Positions 1 to 4,002 of a stretch of DNA of 28,635 nucleotides are shown in pieces (positions within the stretch are counted from its first letter, which is position 1; every line of letters starts with the position of its first letter). The stretch spans positions 1-28,635 of the IMG/VR virus record IMGVR_UViG_3300020221_000092; one strand, written 5' to 3'. A model generated the notes under the pieces. The model searched no databases. It saw nothing but the letters and a program-made list of their open reading frames with translations, and was not told the DNA's origin. Source of the DNA: a virus. The translations under genes and the position numbers were made by a program.

Positions 1-120
1 TTTTTTGCTTATCTTTACACTCAACAAGGAGAGTGGTTATGCTATGATACTTGTCAGTGGCATGATTCTTATCTTGAAAGTGTAGAGATTCCCTCAGGAG
101 AACTTGTCTACTGCTTATAA
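1..120 (+). CDS. C-terminal end of a truncated small unknown protein
   Basis: Frame 1 is open from the window edge to the TAA at 118-120 and gives 39 residues. The piece is rich in aromatic residues (three Phe/Tyr near its start, two Trp) and has three Cys and one His. It ends in ELVYCL. I do not recognise the protein and its start lies outside the window. Its size and composition fit the short conserved ORFs that follow, so it is probably the last gene of an upstream set of small phage ORFs. No function can be assigned. Confidence 0.5.
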   Translation, partial: FFAYLYTQQGEWLCYDTCQWHDSYLESVEIPSGELVYCL

Positions 121-289
121 GATCAAAAAACGTAAAAAAGGTTCTAAAATGTAATAAAATGAATTAAAAATGGCTTTTTTAATTAAGCCTAATGTTTTAG
201 AATCTTGATAATTATCGTGATTATTATGTGATTCTGATACGAATTCGGATCATTTAGCTCCTTATAAATGTGCTGAGTCCTTGTGATCT

Positions 290-303
290 TAGCCTGCAGG
301 CTA
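290..303. repeat. 14-bp perfect palindrome
   Basis: TAGCCTGCAGGCTA equals its own reverse complement over all 14 bases; the symmetry ends at 289/304. It lies about 100 nt upstream of the sigma70-type promoter at 401. A dimeric regulator could bind it, but nothing else shows this. Confidence 0.4.
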
Positions 304-334
304 CCACACAACCGCACAAATGTCAAGTCCCCCG

Positions 335-346
335 AGTATAACCGAA
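335..346 (+). repeat. AGTATAACCGAA motif, copy 1
   Basis: This 12-mer recurs exactly at 626-637. Its 10-base core TATAACCGAA recurs inverted at 1408-1417 and 1476-1485. This copy lies 54 nt upstream of the -35 box of the promoter for the 458 gene. All four copies are intergenic. Confidence 0.55.
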
Positions 347-380
347 TCCCCCCAAAGTCCCTCAAAACATAAGAACCGCT

Positions 381-388
381 CATAAATA
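381..388 (+). promoter_or_regulatory. Possible T4-type late promoter (CATAAATA)
   Basis: CATAAATA matches the T4 late consensus TATAAATA at 7 of 8 bases and lies between genes, 69 nt before the ATG at 458. Such octamers arise often by chance in AT-rich DNA, so the support is only position and orientation. A stronger sigma70-type promoter follows directly. Confidence 0.25.
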
Positions 389-400
389 CTCCCAACCCAC

Positions 401-429
401 TTGACATAAACGCTCCGAGATCTTATAGT
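401..429 (+). promoter_or_regulatory. Sigma70-type (early) promoter
   Basis: TTGACA (401-406) is a perfect -35 box. A 17-nt spacer separates it from TATAGT (424-429), which matches the -10 consensus at 5 of 6. The expected start near 436 gives a leader of about 20 nt to the ATG at 458. T4-like phages use host sigma70-type promoters for early genes. Confidence 0.75.
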
Positions 430-457
430 AGCTCCAGTAACACATTCCTCCAAAGCC

Positions 458-625
458 ATGTCAGTTTCTTATCTTCAAGCCCAGAAAAAGAATGTACGTG
501 TCACGCTGGATCTTTCAGTGTACAATGACTTCGATGCCAGACAGATTGATTGGCGTAAGTTATTCGCACTCGATGGAGATGAGACTGTGGAGGCTTATGT
601 GGAGGATCTCGATGTTGAGTGGTAA
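458..625 (+). CDS. Small acidic protein, 55 aa, unknown function
   Basis: ATG at 458 begins MSVSYLQAQKKN and the frame runs to TAA at 623-625. The N-terminal part carries several Lys/Arg, while the C-terminal half is acidic (DGDETVEAYVEDLDVEW). No membrane segment, signal peptide or known motif is visible. There is no clear Shine-Dalgarno before the ATG, as in several neighbours. The gene follows the sigma70-type promoter at 401-429 closely and so is likely an early gene. Its codon use is less AT-rich than the structural genes (541-600 has 27 G/C of 60). It resembles short ORFs carried by cyanomyoviruses, but I cannot name a family. It is too short to rule out chance on length alone; the promoter and the codon-like composition make it likely. 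Confidence 0.65.
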   Translation: MSVSYLQAQKKNVRVTLDLSVYNDFDARQIDWRKLFALDGDETVEAYVEDLDVEW

Positions 626-637
626 AGTATAACCGAA
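626..637 (+). repeat. AGTATAACCGAA motif, copy 2
   Basis: The copy is identical over 12 bases to that at 335-346 and starts directly after the TAA of the 55-aa gene. It lies 31 nt upstream of the -35 box at 669, so both forward copies precede a sigma70-type promoter. Confidence 0.55.
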
Positions 638-668
638 GACTCATAAGCAACTCTGATGGTTTAGCCCC

Positions 669-697
669 TTGACTCCAGCCCCCTGATACCCTATTAT
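669..697 (+). promoter_or_regulatory. Sigma70-type (early) promoter
   Basis: TTGACT (669-674, 5/6) is followed after exactly 17 nt by TATTAT (692-697, 5/6). The start would fall near 704, just ahead of the ribosome binding site TGAGAGGA (706-713) of the gene at 724. Confidence 0.7.
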
Positions 698-723
698 GGC
701 CATGTTGAGAGGAACACAACTGC

Positions 724-966
724 ATGGCACTCTACACTCAGGCAACCGATCTGCACACCAAACAAACAGTATGGGTGAGCACGAATGTTGTTAAGAATCG
801 TGCACAACTTAATTCACACGGTTCTAACAGCATGAAAGCTGCAGGTGTCGATGGACTTTCTGCCGTTGAACTTGCGGATCTTCATACTGACTATCAGGGG
901 TGGACACATTCAACTCCCCGTTATTACTGCAATCCTAAAGCTTCCCGAGTTTCGTTTGCTGCCTGA
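724..966 (+). CDS. Small protein, 80 aa, unknown function
   Basis: ATG at 724 is preceded by a purine-rich site GAGAGGA ending at 713, with a 10-nt spacer, and by a well-formed sigma70-type promoter. The protein starts MALYTQATDLHTKQTVWVST and is hydrophilic and near neutral. It has His, Asn and Ser patches and a late Trp/Tyr region (GWTHSTPRYYC). No membrane segment or recognised domain is present. It is the first of a likely three-gene transcript: the next ATG is 34 nt after its stop and a third follows at 1252. This is probably an early accessory gene of the phage. I do not recognise a family. Confidence 0.65.
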   Translation: MALYTQATDLHTKQTVWVSTNVVKNRAQLNSHGSNSMKAAGVDGLSAVELADLHTDYQGWTHSTPRYYCNPKASRVSFAA

Positions 967-1000
967 TTCACACTTACTGAACACCTTCTACATTATCATC

Positions 1001-1168
1001 ATGCGTTACATTCCACAAAGCAAGTACACTTTCGAAGAGATCTGTGAACAGTGCTATAATGCTATCAATCGTCCCTCGGTGATAGAATCGGCACTCAAGT
1101 ATGACGAGCATCTTTATAATGAGATTCGTGAGTGTGATGAGTGGTGTAAAGAACTCGTAGCACAGTAG
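1001..1168 (+). CDS. Small four-cysteine protein, 55 aa, unknown function
   Basis: The frame is open from further upstream (an ATG at 845), but that start would overlap most of the 80-aa gene. ATG at 1001 leaves a 34-nt gap and gives a 55-aa product like its neighbours. The protein is acidic and probably helical. It has a CxxC pair (Cys15, Cys18) and a CxxxC pair (Cys45, Cys49). These could bind a metal or form disulfides, but no known zinc-binding family was recognised. There is no Shine-Dalgarno. The bases just before the start, TTCTACATTAT (986-996), recur exactly at the start of the gene at 1252. Confidence 0.6.
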   Translation: MRYIPQSKYTFEEICEQCYNAINRPSVIESALKYDEHLYNEIRECDEWCKELVAQ

Positions 1169-1251
1169 GTTACATTGTCCCAACGGGAATGAGGGGACAT
1201 TAAACATACTCCTTCCCAACCCACAGTTTCTAACACTTTTCTTTCTACATT

Positions 1252-1392
1252 ATGTCTAAGCAAGTTCTTTTCTCCCTGCTGGATCGTGCCAACAATGGCA
1301 ATGAGATTCTGTCGGTGATTGACAGTTTCGCTGCTGAGCTTCAGAGTGAGACTGTCAGTGATAATGGTACTCTGGAGGAGATTCAGTTCTGA
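1252..1392 (+). CDS. Small acidic protein, 46 aa, unknown function
   Basis: ATG at 1252 begins MSKQVLFSLLDRANNG and the frame ends with TGA at 1390-1392. The sequence looks like one amphipathic helix (VLFSLLDRANNGNEILSVID) followed by an acidic tail ending TLEEIQF. This layout is common among short ORFs of cyanomyoviruses, but no function is known to me. The gap from the previous gene is 83 nt and holds no good promoter, so it is probably co-transcribed from 669. The start overlaps an 11-base repeat, TTCTACATTAT (1243-1253), also present before the 1001 gene. A hairpin at 1401 follows its stop and may end the transcript. Confidence 0.6.
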   Translation: MSKQVLFSLLDRANNGNEILSVIDSFAAELQSETVSDNGTLEEIQF

Positions 1393-1400
1393 TGTAGCTT

Positions 1401-1436
1401 GGGGTGCTTCGGTTATACGTGGCACCCCTCTTATTC
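1401..1436 (+). terminator. Possible terminator hairpin after the early cassette
   Basis: GGGGTGC (1401-1407) pairs perfectly with GCACCCC (1422-1428) around a 14-nt loop. The tail TCTTATTCGTTT (1429-1440) is T-rich but not a clean T-run. The position, 8 nt after the stop of the 46-aa gene, suits a terminator. The loop holds copy 3 of the TATAACCGAA motif in inverted form. Confidence 0.4.
1408..1418 (-). repeat. TATAACCGAA motif, copy 3 (inverted)
   Basis: TTCGGTTATAC is the exact reverse complement of GTATAACCGAA found at 336-346 and 627-637. It occupies most of the loop of the 1401-1428 hairpin. Confidence 0.55.
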
Positions 1437-1471
1437 GTTTCAGCAGTTATTCGTGATCGGCAGTGTTTGTG

Positions 1472-1532
1472 GCGGTTCGGTTATAACGTCGGCGGGCGTA
1501 GCGGGGGTTATAAGCGTATAAGGGCGAACCGC
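1472..1532. other. GC-rich structured non-coding element
   Basis: GCGGTTCG (1472-1479) pairs perfectly with CGAACCGC (1525-1532) across a 45-nt loop. The loop has GGTTATAA twice (1480-1487, 1506-1513) and GTATAAGG once (1517-1524). The stretch 1441-1500 is 33 G/C of 60, the richest line I counted. There is no T-run after the stem, and no tRNA fold or anticodon arm could be drawn. It could be a structured RNA or a protein-binding DNA site. It contains copy 4 of the motif. Confidence 0.4.
1476..1486 (-). repeat. TATAACCGAA motif, copy 4 (inverted)
   Basis: TTCGGTTATAA carries the inverted 10-base core. Its first four bases are part of the 8-bp stem of the GC-rich element at 1472-1532. Confidence 0.5.
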
Positions 1533-1619
1533 GTTCTAAAAAAGGCAAACTACCCTAACCTACAGAGGTGACAATCCGAGCGACTTATATTCATCTCAAA
1601 AAAATTTCCGGAGGAAAAA

Positions 1620-1760
1620 ATGCGAAGAAAACCCCCCTACTGGAATTTCTGGAAAGTTGTGCTTGCTGGATGGTTAATTAGATATCCAAAGACATTTTTT
1701 TCTGCGGGTTTCACGATTCTTGGGTTTCTTCTAGTGATGCTATATAATGCGTTGAGTTAA
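1620..1760 (+). CDS. Small single-pass membrane protein, 46 aa
   Basis: ATG at 1620 has an excellent ribosome binding site, GGAGG at 1610-1614 with a 5-nt spacer. The product begins MRRKPPYWNFWKVVLAG and has a basic, Pro- and Trp-rich N-terminus. A hydrophobic stretch follows at about residues 26-45 (TFFSAGFTILGFLLVMLYNA), likely one transmembrane helix. By the positive-inside rule the N-terminus would face the cytoplasm. Its function is unknown. Short membrane peptides like this occur in many cyanomyoviruses and could act at the host membrane, which is inference. The final codons overlap a promoter-like sequence for the next gene, 9 nt downstream. Confidence 0.7.
   Translation: MRRKPPYWNFWKVVLAGWLIRYPKTFFSAGFTILGFLLVMLYNALS
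1720..1748 (+). promoter_or_regulatory. Possible sigma70-type promoter inside the membrane-protein gene
   Basis: A perfect TATAAT (1743-1748) lies 17 nt after TTGGGT (1720-1725), which matches the -35 consensus only in its first three bases. It would start transcription about 15 nt before the GTG at 1770. It is embedded in coding sequence, so chance is possible. Confidence 0.4.
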
Positions 1761-1769
1761 AAAAATTTC

Positions 1770-1952
1770 GTGGAAAAAATTTACCATATCTATGCTCGTG
1801 GTACATGCATCTATCATTCTCTAAAAGAAGAAGAATTTAAGTTGGCTTGGATTGCATTAAACCGTCTTGCGGATCTGGTAGCAGACAAATCAGAACTATC
1901 CTATGAAGAACTGATTGTAGATAAAAAGATTATACTTAATTCGTCCCATTGA
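1770..1952 (+). CDS. Small conserved protein, 60 aa (paralogue of the 2746 gene product)
   Basis: The frame has a stop at 1758-1760 and its first usable start is GTG at 1770, which places EKIYHIYARG at the N-terminus. No ribosome binding site is visible. The first 25 residues look like a short beta hairpin (YHIYARGTCIYHSL) followed by helices. The pattern aligns with the product of the gene at 2746: I-x3-G-x2-IY-x-SL-x2-E is shared. Proteins of this form are frequent in cyanomyoviruses, and their role is unknown to me. The gene overlaps the next promoter: the TGA stop at 1950-1952 lies inside the TTGACA box at 1949-1954. Confidence 0.65.
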   Translation: MEKIYHIYARGTCIYHSLKEEEFKLAWIALNRLADLVADKSELSYEELIVDKKIILNSSH

Positions 1953-1977
1953 CAAATTCTAAATAAACTGATAAAAT
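1949..1977 (+). promoter_or_regulatory. Sigma70-type promoter for the glycosyltransferase gene
   Basis: A perfect TTGACA (1949-1954) is followed after 17 nt by TAAAAT (1972-1977, 5/6). The start would be near 1984, about 17 nt before the ATG at 2001. The -35 box contains the stop codon of the preceding gene. Confidence 0.7.
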
Positions 1978-2000
1978 TGATCTGAAGGTTATTTTTTCTT

Positions 2001-2768
2001 ATGGCAAAAGGATTTACGGTAAAGGCAAAAACTCCCCAGGTTCAGAAAGAAGAGTGGGATTATGTTGCAATTAAAGAAAGAATGAAAGGTAAGTCAATCG
2101 TCTTCTGTCTTCCTGGAAGAGGTTGTTCTTTTACTTTTCTCAAAGCATTTGTACAACTATGCTTTGATATGGTACAGAATGGTATGAGTATTCAGATTTC
2201 TCAGGATTACTCTTCCATGGTAAACTTTGCACGTTGTAAGTGTCTTGGTGCAAATGTTCTTCGTGGGCCTAAGCAAATTCCTTGGGATGGTAAACTGCAA
2301 TATGATTATCAACTCTGGATTGACAGTGACATTGTATTCAACTCAGAAAAGTTCTGGCAACTCTGTGATCTTGCTCTGAATGCAGAAGGAGAGGAGAAGG
2401 AGATTGTTGCTGGTTGGTACGCAACAGAAGATGGACACACAACCTCAGTGGCTCACTGGTTGGAAGAAGATGATTTTCGCCGCAATGGTGGTGTGATGAA
2501 TCACGAAAATGTGGAGGGTATCTCGAAACGTCGTAAGCCTTTCACAGTGGATTACACGGGATTTGGTTGGGTTCTGATTAAGAAAGGAGTCTTTGAAAAT
2601 CTTGAATATCCTTGGTTTGCTCCAAAGATGCAAGTCTTTGAGTCCGGTGCGGTTCAGGATATGTGTGGAGAAGACGTTTCATTCTGTCTCGATGCCAAGG
2701 ATGCTGGTTTTGAGATCTGGTGCGATCCGAGGATTCGTGTGGGACATGAAAAAACCAGAGTCATCTAA
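2001..2768 (+). CDS. Putative glycosyltransferase, GT-A-like fold
   Basis: The 255-residue product begins MAKGFTVKAKTPQVQKEEWD. It has a beta-strand-loop start typical of nucleotide-sugar enzymes (KSIVFCLPGRG, residues 31-41) and a WIDSD motif (106-110), a D-x-D metal/sugar-nucleotide site. A late CGED motif (222-225) resembles the acidic residues that hold the acceptor or base in GT-A enzymes. It closes with VGHEK (247-251), a His often near the metal site. No membrane segment is present. Substrate and target are unknown; glycosylation of phage DNA, a virion protein or host surface sugar are options I cannot separate. ATG at 2001 has GAAGG at 1984-1988, rather far upstream. The gene has its own sigma70-type promoter and overlaps the next gene by 23 nt. 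Its length is compact for the family but appears complete. Confidence 0.7.
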   Translation: MAKGFTVKAKTPQVQKEEWDYVAIKERMKGKSIVFCLPGRGCSFTFLKAFVQLCFDMVQNGMSIQISQDYSSMVNFARCKCLGANVLRGPKQIPWDGKLQYDYQLWIDSDIVFNSEKFWQLCDLALNAEGEEKEIVAGWYATEDGHTTSVAHWLEEDDFRRNGGVMNHENVEGISKRRKPFTVDYTGFGWVLIKKGVFENLEYPWFAPKMQVFESGAVQDMCGEDVSFCLDAKDAGFEIWCDPRIRVGHEKTRVI

Positions 2769-2922
2769 GACTTTTGATATCTTATATCAAGGCCGGAGAA
2801 TCTATCAGAGTCTCTCTCATGAACAATGTGCAGAGGTACTAGAAGAAATCTCTCAACAATACTATGAAGATCAATCATTCGATGCAAACCTATTAGAACT
2901 GGAGGAACATTATGGCAATTAA
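2746..2922 (+). CDS. Small acidic conserved protein, 58 aa
   Basis: ATG at 2746 lies inside the end of the glycosyltransferase gene and the frame ends at TAA 2920-2922. The frame is open further upstream, but longer versions would overlap the glycosyltransferase by over 150 nt. The product begins MKKPESSKTFDILYQGRRIY. It has a short beta-type start then an acidic helix (HEQCAEVLEEISQQYYE). It resembles the 60-aa product at 1770: the I-x3-G-x2-IY-x-SL pattern is shared, suggesting an old duplication either side of the glycosyltransferase. Function unknown. It overlaps the next gene by 11 nt, indicating translational coupling. Confidence 0.7.
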   Translation: MKKPESSKTFDILYQGRRIYQSLSHEQCAEVLEEISQQYYEDQSFDANLLELEEHYGN

Positions 2923-3055
2923 AGGTGGAATGAATAAGGTAATCTTTGAACCAGGCCCACCGAAAAAAACTCGGCAGGGACGTTCAGCAAATACTTTGTT
3001 ATCTGCTACCTCTCGTAATGGACGTAAAAAGAAATATCGAGGCCAAGGTAAATAA
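2912..3055 (+). CDS. Small basic conserved phage protein, 47 aa
   Basis: ATG at 2912 has a perfect GGAGG at 2901-2905 with a 6-nt spacer, so this start is well supported. The product begins MAIKGGMNKVIFEPGPPKKT. Its N-terminus contains the Pro-rich FEPGPPKKTRQGRS, and its C-terminus is strongly basic (RNGRKKKYRGQGK). There is no membrane segment or fold that I recognise. Very similar short basic ORFs are common near the baseplate genes of cyanomyoviruses. Binding to nucleic acid or a ribosomal-type surface is plausible from charge alone. It is the last gene before the strong terminator at 3062, 6 nt after its stop. Confidence 0.75.
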   Translation: MAIKGGMNKVIFEPGPPKKTRQGRSANTLLSATSRNGRKKKYRGQGK

Positions 3056-3061
3056 TTTTTT

Positions 3062-3095
3062 GAGTGCTTAAATAGAATTAAGCACTCTTTTTTTT
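3062..3095 (+). terminator. Strong intrinsic terminator
   Basis: GAGTGCTTAA (3062-3071) pairs perfectly over 10 bp with TTAAGCACTC (3078-3087) around a 6-nt loop, and eight T residues follow (3088-3095). It ends the early-type transcript from 1949. The ATG of the next gene begins at 3096, directly after the last T. On the opposite strand no T-run follows the stem, so it acts on + strand transcripts only. Confidence 0.85.
3067..3074 (+). promoter_or_regulatory. Weak late-promoter-like octamer within the terminator
   Basis: CTTAAATA matches TATAAATA at 6 of 8 bases and sits in the terminator's stem and loop. It lies 21 nt before the ATG at 3096, the same distance as AATAAATA before gp25 (3974-3981 to 4003). 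This agreement is the only reason to list it. Confidence 0.25.
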
Positions 3096-3785
3096 ATGGC
3101 ATATCTGAATCATAATCTTCCAACATTCACTTGTTATATTCGTAATGAATTTCTTTACAATCACAAACAAGGACACGGTGAGGTAACATTGTGTGATGTA
3201 CACTCTGTAGCATCATTGGAAAAGCACGTACCCCTCTTTGAAACGTTTCTAGAAAATGGAGTAAATTGGACACGAAGGCCAATTCATGCATTTTGTTGGA
3301 AACCTGATGCACCAGTTCCAAAATTAGAAGAATGTATGTGGTGGGATTGTTTTTCTCCTTATGTTGATGTTCAAGTTCGTTCAAGATTGGCTAATTTACG
3401 CGCCGAACTCATCAATTATCGAGGAGAAAAAAATGAAGGTGTCTACATGTTCACTCTTGATTGGGCATGGGAGTCAAAATCAACACTGAATACTAATTTC
3501 AGTGAGACTCCAGAGCATAAATGTGCTCATTTTTTCAAGATGGATAATGGAAACTTTTATGCATACCCAAATAATAAAATTTTGCGGTATGATGATGCGT
3601 GGATTCGTAATCGAATTGCAAAAAATCCAGGGTATGAAATCGATCTAACTGAGTATTCTGTTGAAAATTTAAGAAGAATTGAGACTTCAGACGATTTTAT
3701 GTATGAAATTAGGGATAGCAACCCCGTAAAAAGTTCTGATTTTAACGAATCAGGAGCAAAAACCAATGGCCAACAGTCCAATTGA
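3096..3785 (+). CDS. Conserved cyanomyovirus protein of unknown function, 229 aa
   Basis: ATG at 3096 begins MAYLNHNLPTFTCYIRNEFL. The protein is soluble and rich in aromatic residues, with motifs such as NWTRRPIHAFCWKPDA (about residues 56-71), FTLDWAWES and FSETPEHKCAHFFKMDNGN in the middle. The tail (after about 205) is Asn/Ser-rich and probably disordered. I recognise the overall pattern as a conserved hypothetical of T4-like marine phages found before the baseplate genes. It is not gp53 or another named wedge protein as far as I can judge. There is no room for a Shine-Dalgarno because the start codon abuts a terminator T-run. Expression may therefore need late transcription or read-through. 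Its end overlaps the 3766 gene by 20 nt. Confidence 0.75.
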   Translation: MAYLNHNLPTFTCYIRNEFLYNHKQGHGEVTLCDVHSVASLEKHVPLFETFLENGVNWTRRPIHAFCWKPDAPVPKLEECMWWDCFSPYVDVQVRSRLANLRAELINYRGEKNEGVYMFTLDWAWESKSTLNTNFSETPEHKCAHFFKMDNGNFYAYPNNKILRYDDAWIRNRIAKNPGYEIDLTEYSVENLRRIETSDDFMYEIRDSNPVKSSDFNESGAKTNGQQSN

Positions 3786-3960
3786 TAAAGGTGAAGACTT
3801 CATTCAGTCAGGAATGACATTGATTACCGAAATTTCTTCAGAAAAATACCTTCAAAAAGCAAAAAAACTTAAAAATTACAAAATGCCCAATGATCGTTAT
3901 TCAAGACATTGTGGCGGTGCAGGCGGATTTGATGATTTTGTTGAAAGGTGGCATGAATAA
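3766..3960 (+). CDS. Small basic protein, 64 aa, unknown function
   Basis: ATG at 3766 has AGGAG at 3752-3756 with a 9-nt spacer and overlaps the previous gene by 20 nt in another frame, so the two are coupled. The product begins MANSPIDKGEDFIQSGMTLI. An amphipathic helix (TEISSEKYLQKAKKLKNYK) is followed by a Gly-rich turn (HCGGAGGFDDF) and a short end, VERWHE. No known domain is seen. It is the last gene before the late-promoter-like octamer and gp25, so it ends the upstream group. Confidence 0.65.
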   Translation: MANSPIDKGEDFIQSGMTLITEISSEKYLQKAKKLKNYKMPNDRYSRHCGGAGGFDDFVERWHE

Positions 3961-3973
3961 GTCAAAAAACACG

Positions 3974-3981
3974 AATAAATA
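3974..3981 (+). promoter_or_regulatory. T4-type late promoter for gp25
   Basis: AATAAATA matches the T4 late consensus TATAAATA at 7 of 8. It lies in the 42-nt gap between the 64-aa gene and gp25, 21 nt before the ATG. Position, orientation and the late function of the genes downstream support it. Confidence 0.5.
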
Positions 3982-4002
3982 AGTTAGATTTATCATATTT
4001 TC

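Larger units (their letters stand above)
121..457. other. 337-nt non-coding regulatory stretch
   Basis: I see no convincing gene here on either strand. The left part is AT-rich and contains a 9-bp all-A/T inverted repeat (162-170 with 176-184, loop TGGCT). That could be a weak terminator for the upstream ORF but lacks a GC stem. A 10-bp palindrome GATAATTATC sits at 207-216. The right part has a 14-bp palindrome (290-303), a copy of AGTATAACCGAA (335-346), a late-promoter-like octamer (381-388) and a sigma70-type promoter (401-429). A 21-codon Ser/Pro-rich ORF at 320-385 has no ribosome binding site and is not called. Confidence 0.6.

Noticed and set aside
320-385. 21-codon Ser/Pro-rich + strand ORF
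   Set aside because: No ribosome binding site and it lies upstream of the promoter at 401; it contains the repeat motif rather than coding-like sequence.
189-407. 72-codon open frame on the - strand in the first non-coding stretch
   Set aside because: No ribosome binding site, no recognisable protein pattern, an Ile-rich tail derived from AT-rich DNA, and it opposes all other genes.
501-725. 74-codon - strand open frame
   Set aside because: It runs antisense to the 55-aa gene and across the promoter at 669; likely a shadow.
967-996. TTCACA and CATTAT with an 18-nt spacer before the 1001 gene
   Set aside because: Transcription would start at or after the ATG, so it cannot serve as a normal promoter for that gene.
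845-1000. Longer N-terminal extension of the 55-aa gene at 1001
   Set aside because: It would overlap the 80-aa gene by over 120 nt; the shorter start fits neighbour spacing and sizes.
1319-1324. TTGACA hexamer inside the 46-aa gene
   Set aside because: No -10-like hexamer 16-18 nt downstream; the hexamer is part of the codons for IDS.
974-1425. Two - strand open frames (81 and 103 codons)
   Set aside because: Both are antisense to the small + strand genes and the hairpin, with no independent support.
1472-1532. tRNA or known riboswitch in the GC-rich element
   Set aside because: No cloverleaf, anticodon arm or TpsiC loop could be drawn, and no known riboswitch core was seen, including that of glutamine-type RNAs.
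2593-2745. Upstream extension of the 58-aa gene
   Set aside because: It would overlap the glycosyltransferase by over 150 nt in another frame; ATG at 2746 is the economical start.
3096-3785. Assignment of the 229-aa protein as gp53
   Set aside because: Position suggested it, but the sequence does not resemble the gp53 pattern I know, and its own conserved motifs point to a different hypothetical family.
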